A DNA stretch of 64,000 bases from positions 2,147,579 through 2,211,578 of the forward strand of contig NZ_CP031841.1 in the NCBI RefSeq assembly GCF_003432385.1. Reading direction: 5' to 3'. Both the position numbers and the translations under genes were made by a program. Shown here piece after piece: positions 54,066 to 61,317 of the stretch. The DNA comes from Breoghania sp. L-A4. Lineage in GTDB: Bacteria > Pseudomonadota > Alphaproteobacteria > Rhizobiales > Stappiaceae. Every line of letters begins with the position of its first letter. Positions within the stretch are counted from its first letter, which is position 1. Under the pieces are notes generated by a model. That model saw only the letters and a list, made by a program, of their open reading frames with translations, was not told the DNA's origin and searched no databases.

Positions 54066-54874
54066 TCAAAGCAGCAGGCGGCCTTGCAGGAACTCGCTCG
54101 CCTGATGGGACGCTGGCGTATCGAAAAAGCGTTCCGCCGCAGTGACTTCGCAGATACGGCCGGCGTGCATGAACAGCACGTCGTCGGCCAGCCGGCGGGC
54201 CTGGCCGAGATCGTGGGTGACGAAGAGGACGCGGGTGCCGGCCTGCGCGGCGTCGAGCACGAGGCTCTCGATCGCGGCGGTGGAGGCCGGATCGAGGCTG
54301 GCGGTGGGCTCGTCCAGCATCAGCAGCTCGGGGCGCAGGCTGAGCGCGCGCGCCAGCGCCAGGCGCTGCTGCTCGCCCCCGAAAGGACCCGCGCGGGCGC
54401 CCTTTCCAGATGGGAAAGATTTGCCTGTTCAAGGGCTTGGCGTGCGCGGTTGGCGCGCTCGGCGCGGTTGAGGCATGCCGCCTTGAGAGCGTGCAGCACG
54501 TTGGCCTTGACCGAACGGCGCAGCAGAACAGGCTTCTGGAACACAAATCCGAGCCTGTGGGCGAGCGCCCGCGACGGCCCGCCGCCGTTCCAGGAAACGC
54601 GGCCTTCATCAGGGGCGACCAGACCGGCAAGTGTCCGCAAAAGCAGGCTTTTTCCGGCTCCATTGGGGCCCATGACAATGGTGATTCCGCTCTGTTCGCA
54701 GGCGATCCGGTCATGGCCGGCCGCCGGGGCGGTGATGGTGATGTCGATGCCGTCGAGCAGCGTCCGGCCGGCGCGCCGCAGCCTCAGGCCTTCGCCGCCA
54801 AGCGGCAGGATTCCGTTGTAATCAGAAGGGCTTGCGCCATCGTGGACGGGTGAGGGGATGGGTCCTTGCAGCAT
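54066..54874 (-). CDS. tupC: Tungstate ABC transporter ATPase, frameshifted
   Basis: A 269-residue ATPase after restoring one base in a G run at about 54376-54380. Walker A is M-G-P-N-G-A-G-K-S-L-L near residue 68. The frame slips exactly at the signature: the first frame ends R-V-L-S-G, the second continues G-E-Q-Q-R-L-A-L-A-R-A, then L-L-M-L-D-E-P-T-A-S-L-D (Walker B) and V-T-H-D-L. The protein makes the energy for tungstate uptake with TupB. The ATG at 54874 is 11 bp after the tupB stop. A true mutation here would abolish the transporter, which makes a consensus error the better reading. Confidence 0.88.
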
Positions 54875-54885
54875 CACGGGCGGCC

Positions 54886-55593
54886 TCAGGCGTAAGCGGT
54901 GCGGGCGGCGGAGGCCTTCAGGCCCATGACGCCGGCGTTCACCAGCACCGCGATGATGATGAGGATAAGACCCAGCCCCAGCGCCAGGGCGAGATTGCCC
55001 TTGGAGGTCTCCAGCGCGATCGTCGTGGTCATCACGCGGGTGACGTGATTGATGTTGCCGCCGACGATGATCACCGCGCCGACCTCGGCCACGGCGCGTC
55101 CGAAACCGGCGAGCAGGGCGGTGAGAAGACTGTAGCGCGCGTCCAGCAGCAAGGTGCCGACCATGCCCATCGTTCCCACGCCAAGGGTCTGAAGATACTC
55201 GGAATATTCGCCGCGCATGTCCTCGATCGTCTGCCGCGCCAGCGCCGCGACGATGGGGGTTACCAGCACCGCCTGCGCCGCGATCATGGCGCCGGGCGTG
55301 TACAGCAGTTGCAGCGCGCCGAGCGGTCCGGCGTTGGACAGCGCCAGGTAGACCATCAGCCCGACGACGACGGGCGGAAGGCCCATCATCGCGTTGAGCA
55401 GCACGAGGACAACCGTGCGGCCGGGGAAGCGGGCGACGGCCAAAAACGCGCCCAGCGGCAGGCCGATGAACGCGGCGATCGCCACCGCCATCAAACTGAC
55501 TCTGAGCGAAAGACCAACGATTTCAAGTAGATCCGCGTCCATCGACAGCACAAGCCAAAAGGCCTGCAGGAACGCGGATGAAAAATCCTGCAT
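54886..55593 (-). CDS. tupB: Tungstate ABC transporter permease
   Basis: A 235-residue inner-membrane permease with five or six helices (for example V-S-L-M-A-V-A-I-A-A-F-I-G-L-P near residue 34 and G-L-I-L-I-I-I-A-V-L-V near 210). The coupling loop E-Y-L-Q-T-L-G-V-G-T-M-G (about residue 131) is the EAA motif that contacts the ATPase. The N-N-M-G-L-P-P-V-V-V-G-like segment is typical of TupB/CysU-type permeases. It is the first gene of the operon; its upstream region holds GAAAATT repeats. Confidence 0.92.
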   Translation of the reverse strand: MQDFSSAFLQAFWLVLSMDADLLEIVGLSLRVSLMAVAIAAFIGLPLGAFLAVARFPGRTVVLVLLNAMMGLPPVVVGLMVYLALSNAGPLGALQLLYTPGAMIAAQAVLVTPIVAALARQTIEDMRGEYSEYLQTLGVGTMGMVGTLLLDARYSLLTALLAGFGRAVAEVGAVIIVGGNINHVTRVMTTTIALETSKGNLALALGLGLILIIIAVLVNAGVMGLKASAARTAYA

Positions 55594-55650
55594 TGAATCC
55601 TCCCGTGGGCGCCCATGGTAGCAGTCTGACGGAAAATGTCTATTCGTTCT

Positions 55651-55677
55651 GAAAATTGGAAAATTTCGAAAATTTGA
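55651..55677. repeat. Three GAAAATT repeats upstream of tupB
   Basis: GAAAATT occurs at three consecutive spots spaced 8-9 bp (GAAAATTG, GAAAATTTC, GAAAATTTG), 58-84 bp upstream of the tupB start. They could be protein-binding sites or an UP-like element. Confidence 0.45.
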
Positions 55678-55716
55678 TCAGATTAGACATAAAAAGACGC
55701 AATCCGGTGGCTCTCC

Positions 55717-55807
55717 AATCCAATTCAACTCCATTCTATTTTCCGAGTTTTTGATGGATTTTAGAGATGGATTTGACTGTTTTTCGAATTGGATTTGAAT
55801 TGGATTT
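55717..55807. repeat. Inverted repeat with a duplicated arm in the tupB/M24 intergenic region
   Basis: AATCCAATTCAA (55717-55728) pairs with TTGAATTGGATT (55795-55806). The right arm is a tandem duplication of GAATTGGATTT (55786-55796 and 55797-55807). Confidence 0.55.
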
Positions 55808-56029
55808 GAAGTGGCGCCGCGTTTCGACGCCCCGCGTCCATCGCGCCCACTGAGGGCTGTGAAGAAGCTGTGCGCGGCCTGGGGAGAGTTCCGGGATCCG
55901 GGGTCCGCGACGCCGGTTTATCCCCATGGACCGCACCGCTTCTCATGTGCTTGTCCACAACGCCTGGCTTTGCGTCAGGGTCGCGCCGGGCTCCCCGGGC
56001 GACACCGGCGTTTGTTCCGAGCTTGCCGA

Positions 56030-56077
56030 TTGACAGGTTTGCGGATTGGTGCAATCGTATGTGCAATCGATTGCACA
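56030..56077 (+). promoter_or_regulatory. Candidate promoter and LacI-family operator of the M24/2-oxoacid dehydrogenase operon
   Basis: A TTGACA hexamer (56030-56035) is followed by a weak -10 region near 56053-56059. At 56060-56077 stands the perfect 18-bp palindrome TGTGCAATCGATTGCACA with a central CG, the classical form of LacI/GalR operators. A related half-site TGCAATCG occurs at 56050-56057. The position would block transcription start. The likely binder is the LacI-family protein encoded at 63455-64000. Confidence 0.75.
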
Positions 56078-56184
56078 AACACGGCGGCGACGCGGCGACA
56101 AAGCCGAGCGGAGCCGGAAACGCATCAGGCCGCACGGCGCGCAAGCCGCCGGGGCCGAAACACAGGGAGGCGGGGCATCACGTC

Positions 56185-57501
56185 ATGAACACGACTTTCA
56201 TGGAGCCTCAACTGATCGATCCGGCGCGGGCATCGATCGAAGCGCTCAAGCCGCACTGGAACTGGGACCGGGCGATTCCCGCTCCGGGCCACATGGGCGT
56301 GGATTTCGAGGGCCGGGTGGATTTCCGCCGGCTGCACAACTATCGGCTGAACCGGGCGCGCGAGGCGCTGAAGAATTCCGAATGCGGCGCGCTGCTGCTG
56401 TTCGACGTCAACAACATCCGTTACGTCTCGTCGACCAAGATCGGCGAATGGGAACGCGACAAGCTCTGCCGCTTCGCGCTGCTGGCCGGCGACAACGAGC
56501 CGATCGTCTGGGACTTCGGCTCCGCCGCCGTGCACCACAAGCTCTATTGCGACTGGCTGGTGGCCGACAACTGCAAGGCCGGCATGCTGGGCATGCGCGG
56601 CACGGTGCCGCCATCGGTCGGGCTGATGAAGAACCACGCCGAGGAGGTGATGGCCCTGCTGCGCGAAGCCGGCGTCGCCGACATGCCGGTGGGCGTCGAC
56701 ATCGCCGAGACCGCCATGTTCTTCGAGCTGCAGAAGGCCGGCATGAAGGTGGTCGACGGCCAGCAGGTCATGCTGGACGCCCGCGAGATCAAGAACATCG
56801 ATGAGCTGGTGCTGCTTAACCAGGCCGCCGCCATGGTCGACGGCGCCTACCATCTGATCCACGAGGAACTGAAGCCCGGTGTGCGCGAGAACGACATCGT
56901 CGCCAAGGTCAACGAGTTCCTCTACCGCAACGGCTCGGACGACGTGGAGGCGATCAACGCCATTTCCGGCGAGCGCTGCAGCCCGCATCCGCACAATTTC
57001 ACCGACCGGATGTTCCGGCCCGGCGACCAGGCGTTTTTCGACATCCTGCAGTCGTTCAACGGCTACCGGACCTGCTACTACCGGACCTTCAACATCGGCC
57101 GCGCCACCCCGTCGCAGACCGACGCCTACATCCGCTGCCGCGAGTGGCTGGACAAGGCCATCGAGCTGATCCGGCCCGGCCAGTCGACCGACAAGGTGGC
57201 GGCCGTCTGGCCCAAGGCCGAGGAATTCGGCTTTCCCGACGAACTGACCGCCTTCGGCCTGCAGTTCGGCCACGGTCTGGGGCTGGCGCTGCACGAGCGG
57301 CCGATTATCTCGCGTCTGGTTTCCTTCGAAGATCCGATGGAAATCAAGACCGGCATGTGCTTCGCCCTGGAGACCTATTGTCCGGCCAGCGACGGCGTAT
57401 CGGCCGCGCGCATCGAGGAAGAGATCGTCGTCACCGACACCGGCTGCAAGGTGATCTCGCTGTTCCCCGCCGAGGATCTGCCCATCGCCAACCGCTACTG
57501 A
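56185..57501 (+). CDS. M24-family (creatinase/Xaa-Pro peptidase-like) hydrolase with an altered metal site
   Basis: A 438-residue pita-bread-fold protein. Comparison with aminopeptidase P gives the five metal-ligand positions: D286 (F-F-D-I-L), C297 in place of the second aspartate (R-T-C-Y-Y-R-T-F), H363 (F-G-H-G-L-G-L-A-L-H-E-R-P), E396 (F-A-L-E-T-Y) and E411 (R-I-E-E-E-I-V-V). So four of five are kept. M24 relatives include metal-free creatinase and the DMSP-cleaving DddP, so a non-peptide substrate is likely. It is first in an operon with 2-oxoacid dehydrogenase E1, an aldehyde dehydrogenase and E2. The start at 56185 has a weakly placed GGAGG site; ATG 56200 is possible. Confidence 0.88.
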   Translation: MNTTFMEPQLIDPARASIEALKPHWNWDRAIPAPGHMGVDFEGRVDFRRLHNYRLNRAREALKNSECGALLLFDVNNIRYVSSTKIGEWERDKLCRFALLAGDNEPIVWDFGSAAVHHKLYCDWLVADNCKAGMLGMRGTVPPSVGLMKNHAEEVMALLREAGVADMPVGVDIAETAMFFELQKAGMKVVDGQQVMLDAREIKNIDELVLLNQAAAMVDGAYHLIHEELKPGVRENDIVAKVNEFLYRNGSDDVEAINAISGERCSPHPHNFTDRMFRPGDQAFFDILQSFNGYRTCYYRTFNIGRATPSQTDAYIRCREWLDKAIELIRPGQSTDKVAAVWPKAEEFGFPDELTAFGLQFGHGLGLALHERPIISRLVSFEDPMEIKTGMCFALETYCPASDGVSAARIEEEIVVTDTGCKVISLFPAEDLPIANRY

Positions 57502-57586
57502 TGCGCCCAGCGCGGACAGGACCCTGGGCGTTTGCCGCGCGCAGGGCCCGTCCGCGCGAGGTCCCGCATGACAGGAGTTGCCTGCA

Positions 57587-58669
57587 GTGACGCCCCAGAC
57601 GAAAACACCCAAACGAACGGCGGCCAAGCGCGCCCCGGCCAAGGCCCAGAAGGCGGCGGCTCCGGCGCGCACGGCGGCCAATGATGACATCGGCCTCGAC
57701 ACGCGGCTGGAGCTGTTTCGCCGCCAGGTCGAGATCCGCGATTGCGAACAGCGCGCCTACGATCTGTTCCTGCAGAACCTGGTCAAGGGCACCAGCCATC
57801 TGTCGCTGGGACAGGAAGCCATCGCGGCGGGTTTCGCCGTGGCCATGCAGCCCGGCGACAAGAGCTTCTGCACCTACCGCGGCCATGCGCATACGCTGGC
57901 GCGCGGCGTGCCGATGGAAAAGGTGCTGGGCGAGCTGATGCAGCGCGACAACGGGCTGATGCGCGGCAAGGGCGGCTCCATGCACCTGACCTCGGTCGAG
58001 CACGGCGTGATGGGCTCCTACGCCATCATCGGCGCGCATCTGCCGATCGCCTGCGGCTCCGCGTGGCGGGCGCAATATCTCGGCCATGACGACGTGGCGG
58101 TGTGTTTTTTCGGCGACGGCACCACCAACATCGGCGCCTTCCACGAGGCGCTGAATTTCGCCGCCGTCTGGAAGCTTCCGGTGGTCTTCGTCTGCGAGAA
58201 CAATCTCTACATGGAATACACGCCGATCGGCGATGTGACGGCGGTGGAGCATCCCGCCGCCGACCGGGCGTCGGCCTACGGGCTGCCGTCCATCGTCATC
58301 GACGGCAACGACGCCGACGCGGTCTATCGCGAGGCGCAGAAGGCATTCGCCAAGGCGCGCGCCGGCGAGGGGCCCTCGCTGATCGAATGCATGACCTATC
58401 GCCATTCCGGCCATTCCCGCGCCGATCCGGGCAAATACCGCCCCGACGGCGAGCTGGAGGATTGGAAGAAGAACCGCGACCCGATCAACATCTACAAGGC
58501 GCGGCTGGCCGAGTTCGGCGTCGGCTCCGAGCAGATCGACAAGATCATGGCGGCGTCCATGGAGCAGGTGGACGCGGCGACGGAAGCCTGCAAGGCGGCG
58601 CCCCTGCCGCCGGAAGACATTCTATCGACGGATGTATATGCCGACGGAGGCTGGGCATGGCGGAACTGA
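57587..58669 (+). CDS. 2-oxoacid/acetoin dehydrogenase E1 component, alpha subunit
   Basis: A 360-residue thiamine-diphosphate enzyme subunit. After a 35-residue Lys/Ala-rich leader it has E-A-I-A-A-G-F near residue 78, Y-R-G-H-A-H near 98, and the TPP/Mg motif G-D-G-T-T-N-I-G-A-F-H-E-A-L-N near 180 with V-C-E-N-N. H-S-G-H-S-R-A-D-P holds the phosphorylation-loop histidines. The resemblance is to pyruvate/acetoin dehydrogenase E1alpha. The GTG at 57587 has an AGGAG site; the end overlaps the beta-subunit gene by 13 bp, so subunit synthesis is coupled. The substrate is set by context and remains open. Confidence 0.92.
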   Translation: MTPQTKTPKRTAAKRAPAKAQKAAAPARTAANDDIGLDTRLELFRRQVEIRDCEQRAYDLFLQNLVKGTSHLSLGQEAIAAGFAVAMQPGDKSFCTYRGHAHTLARGVPMEKVLGELMQRDNGLMRGKGGSMHLTSVEHGVMGSYAIIGAHLPIACGSAWRAQYLGHDDVAVCFFGDGTTNIGAFHEALNFAAVWKLPVVFVCENNLYMEYTPIGDVTAVEHPAADRASAYGLPSIVIDGNDADAVYREAQKAFAKARAGEGPSLIECMTYRHSGHSRADPGKYRPDGELEDWKKNRDPINIYKARLAEFGVGSEQIDKIMAASMEQVDAATEACKAAPLPPEDILSTDVYADGGWAWRN

Positions 58670-59634
58670 CTTATCGCGACGCGGTTGCGCGTGGCATCGC
58701 CCAGGAAATGCGGCGGGACAACGACGTGGTGTTCCTCGGCGAGGACGTCGCCAAGGCCGGAGGCGTGTTCAAGGCCACCGTCGGATTGTTCGAGGAGTTC
58801 GGACCCATCCGCGTGCGCGACACGCCGATCTCCGAGCAGGCCATTCTCGGCGCAGCCATGGGGGCGGCGATGACGGGCCTGAAGCCGATCGCCGAGATCA
58901 TGTTCTCCGACTTTCTGGCGGTGTGCTTTGATTACATTGCCAATGAAATGCCGAAGTCGCGCTACATGACCAACGGCCAGGTGAAGTGCCCGCTGGTGGT
59001 GCGCACCGGCAATGGCGCGGGTTCACGCTTTGGCGCGCAGCATTCCCAGTCGGTGGAAAACTGGGCGATGATGATCCCGGGCCTGAAGGTGGTCGCACCC
59101 TCGAACCCGCTCGATGTGGTCGGCCTGCTGGCCGCCGCCGTGCGCGATCCCGATCCGGTGATATTCTTCGAGCACAAGTCGCTCTACGCGATGAAGGGCG
59201 AGGTGCCCGACGGTGAGATCCTCGACACGCTGGGCACGGCGAAGATCCTGCGTCCGGGCAAGGACGCCACGATTCTGGCATTGGCGCTGATGGTGCCGCG
59301 CGCGATGGAGGCGGCCGAGCGGCTGGCCGCGGAACACGGCATCGACTGCGAGGTCATCGACGTGCGCTCGCTGGTTCCCCTGGACACGCAGACGATTCTC
59401 GGCTCGGTGGCCAAGACGGGGCGGCTGTTCACCGTGGAGGAGAATCCGCGGTTGTGCGGCTGGGGCGCGGAAATCGCCTCCATCGTGGCCGACGAAGCCT
59501 TCTACGATCTGGACGGTCCTGTGGTGCGCATCACCACGCCGCATATTCCGCTTCCAGCCGCGGACAACCTGGAAGACATTGTTTTGCCAACGCCGGCGCG
59601 TATCGTCGCCACGATCAGCAAATCAATGGAGTAG
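58657..59634 (+). CDS. 2-oxoacid/acetoin dehydrogenase E1 component, beta subunit
   Basis: A 325-residue transketolase-like beta subunit. It has V-F-L-G-E-D-V-A near residue 26, R-V-R-D-T-P-I-S-E-Q-A-I (about 51), G-A-Q-H-S-Q-S near 128, and the C-terminal V-I-D-V-R-S-L-V-P-L-D-T. The sequence V-V-R-T-G-N-G-A-G before G-A-Q-H-S is close to acetoin dehydrogenase AcoB. With the alpha subunit it forms a heterotetramer that decarboxylates or cleaves the substrate onto TPP. The aldehyde dehydrogenase gene follows after 5 bp. Confidence 0.93.
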   Translation: MAELTYRDAVARGIAQEMRRDNDVVFLGEDVAKAGGVFKATVGLFEEFGPIRVRDTPISEQAILGAAMGAAMTGLKPIAEIMFSDFLAVCFDYIANEMPKSRYMTNGQVKCPLVVRTGNGAGSRFGAQHSQSVENWAMMIPGLKVVAPSNPLDVVGLLAAAVRDPDPVIFFEHKSLYAMKGEVPDGEILDTLGTAKILRPGKDATILALALMVPRAMEAAERLAAEHGIDCEVIDVRSLVPLDTQTILGSVAKTGRLFTVEENPRLCGWGAEIASIVADEAFYDLDGPVVRITTPHIPLPAADNLEDIVLPTPARIVATISKSME

Positions 59635-59639
59635 CCGTC

Positions 59640-61091
59640 ATGAACGAGCAAATCACCAAAACGGTGCCCACCGATCTTTACATCGACGGCGCCTGGAAAG
59701 CGGGCTCGACGGGAGAGCGTTTCGACGTGCTCAACCCGGCCGACCAGAGTGTGCTCGCCTCGGTGGCCAGCGCCACGGTGGAGGACGCCAAACAGGCGAT
59801 CGACGCGGCGGAAGCCGCGTTCGGCGAGTGGGCCGCGCGCTCTCCGCGCGAACGCGGCGAGATCCTGCGCCGCGCGTTCGAGCTGATCATCGCCGACAAG
59901 GAACGGCTCGCCGCGCTGATCACCATGGAAAATGGCAAGGCGTTGCCCGACAGCCGCGCGGAAGTCGCCTATGCGGCGGAGTTCTTCCGCTGGTACGCGG
60001 AAGAGGGCGTGCGCAACATCGGCGACGTGATGCGTTCTCCCGCCACCGGCGCGCGCATCCTGGTGCAGCACAAGCCCGTGGGTATCGGCGTACTGGTGAC
60101 GCCGTGGAACTATCCCGCCGCCATGGGCACCCGCAAGATCGGTCCGGCGCTGGCCGCCGGCTGCCCGGTGATTGTCAAGCCGGCGTCCGAGACGCCGCTG
60201 ACCATGCTGGCCCTGATGCCGATCCTGGAACAGGCCGGCGTGCCCAAGGGCATCGTCTCCGTGCTGCCGTCGCGCTCGTCGGGCAAGATCGTCGACGCCA
60301 TGCTGCACGATCCGCGCGTACGGGTGATCTCGTTCACCGGCTCGACGGAGGTCGGCCGCAAGCTGCTGAAGAGCGCCGCCGACTGCATTGTCAATCCGGC
60401 GATGGAGCTGGGCGGCAACGCGCCCTTCATCGTCTGCGAGGACGCCGACATCGACGCGGCCGTGGACGGCGCGATCCTCGCCAAGATGCGCAATCTCGGC
60501 GAGGCCTGCACGGCGGCCAACCGGATCTTCGTGCATGACGCCGTGCACGACGTCTTCGCCGAGAAGCTGACGGCGAAAATGTCCGCCATGAAGGTCGGCA
60601 ACGGGCTGGTCGAGGGCGTGGAGGTCGGCTCGCTGGTCAATGCCGACACGCGCAACAAGGTGGCCGAACTGGTCGACGACGCGAAGGCGCGCGGCGCCAA
60701 GGTTCTGTGCGGCGGCGAGGTCCCGGATGGTCCGGGCTATTTCTATCCGCCCACCGTGCTCATCGATGTGCCGGGCGAGGCCAAATGCGTCGGCGAGGAG
60801 ATTTTCGGCCCCGTGGCGGCGCTGCAGCGATTCTCCAATGAGGCCGAGGTCATCACCAAGGCCAACGCGACCGAATACGGGCTGGTGGCCTATCTGTTCG
60901 CCGGCGATCTCAAGCGCGGGCTTGCGCTGTCGGAGAAGCTTGAATTCGGCATGGTCGGCCTCAACCGGGGTCTGGTCAGCGATCCGGCGGCGCCGTTCGG
61001 CGGCGTCAAGCAATCGGGCCTGGGCCGCGAAGGCGCGCACGAGGGCCTGATGGAATTCCTCGAGACGCAATACATCTCGGTGGAGTGGTAG
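59640..61091 (+). CDS. NAD(P)-dependent aldehyde dehydrogenase (succinate-semialdehyde type)
   Basis: A 483-residue ALDH. Motifs: T-P-W-N-Y-P-A-A near residue 156, K-P-A-S-E-T-P-L near 180, F-T-G-S-T-E-V-G-R near 233, the general base in M-E-L-G-G-N-A-P-F near 257 and the catalytic cysteine in G-E-A-C-T-A-A-N-R near residue 290. The C-terminus has E-I-F-G-P-V-A and G-V-K-Q-S-G-L-G-R-E-G. GabD-like enzymes oxidise semialdehydes, but related ones act on acetaldehyde or other aldehydes. In this operon it would oxidise an aldehyde freed by the M24 protein or by the E1 complex. No ribosome site is strong; coupling to the gene before is likely. Confidence 0.92.
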   Translation: MNEQITKTVPTDLYIDGAWKAGSTGERFDVLNPADQSVLASVASATVEDAKQAIDAAEAAFGEWAARSPRERGEILRRAFELIIADKERLAALITMENGKALPDSRAEVAYAAEFFRWYAEEGVRNIGDVMRSPATGARILVQHKPVGIGVLVTPWNYPAAMGTRKIGPALAAGCPVIVKPASETPLTMLALMPILEQAGVPKGIVSVLPSRSSGKIVDAMLHDPRVRVISFTGSTEVGRKLLKSAADCIVNPAMELGGNAPFIVCEDADIDAAVDGAILAKMRNLGEACTAANRIFVHDAVHDVFAEKLTAKMSAMKVGNGLVEGVEVGSLVNADTRNKVAELVDDAKARGAKVLCGGEVPDGPGYFYPPTVLIDVPGEAKCVGEEIFGPVAALQRFSNEAEVITKANATEYGLVAYLFAGDLKRGLALSEKLEFGMVGLNRGLVSDPAAPFGGVKQSGLGREGAHEGLMEFLETQYISVEW

Positions 61092-61126
61092 GCGCGGCGT
61101 TGAACGGACGGCCTCGTGACGGATGT

Positions 61127-61248
61127 CTCACCCCCCTCTCCCATTGGGAGAGGGTTGGGGTGAGGGGATCAAGGCTCTCGGGCGTACGGAGAATTCTGTT
61201 CCCCTCACCCGGGCGTCCCGCCCGACCTCTCCCCATGGGAGAGGTGAG
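61127..61248. repeat. Pair of inverted intergenic repeats inside the operon
   Basis: Unit one (61127-61167) is palindromic: CTCACCCCCCTCTCCC to GGGAGAGGGTTGGGGTGAG. Unit two (61200-61248) starts CCCCTCACCCGGGCG and ends CCATGGGAGAGGTGAG. This dispersed repeat family is frequent in Hyphomicrobiales. Here it interrupts the operon between the aldehyde dehydrogenase and E2 genes and may tune mRNA levels. Confidence 0.75.
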
Positions 61249-61317
61249 TGGGCGCCGAATGCGATTGTCCCGCCGCACGGGGGAGAGCGGGGCAGGCTTG
61301 AAAGACGGGAAGCAACA

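Larger units (their letters stand above)
55594..56184. other. A/T-rich divergent control region between tupB and the M24 operon
   Basis: About 590 bp without a supported gene. The left part (55640-55810) is strikingly A/T-rich against the rest of the window and carries direct and inverted repeats; the right part holds a candidate promoter and a LacI-type operator (56030-56077). Confidence 0.7.

Noticed and set aside
55915-55962. DnaA-box-like words TTATCCCCA and TTGTCCACAA, suggesting an origin
   Set aside because: Only two imperfect boxes, no dnaA, dnaN or parAB neighbours, no A/T-rich unwinding element next to them; the A/T-rich stretch nearby fits a control region better.
56185-57501. Assignment of the M24 protein as DMSP lyase DddP
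   Set aside because: DddP keeps both aspartates of the metal site and has a different N-terminal region; here one aspartate is Cys and the neighbouring genes are not those of DMSP use.
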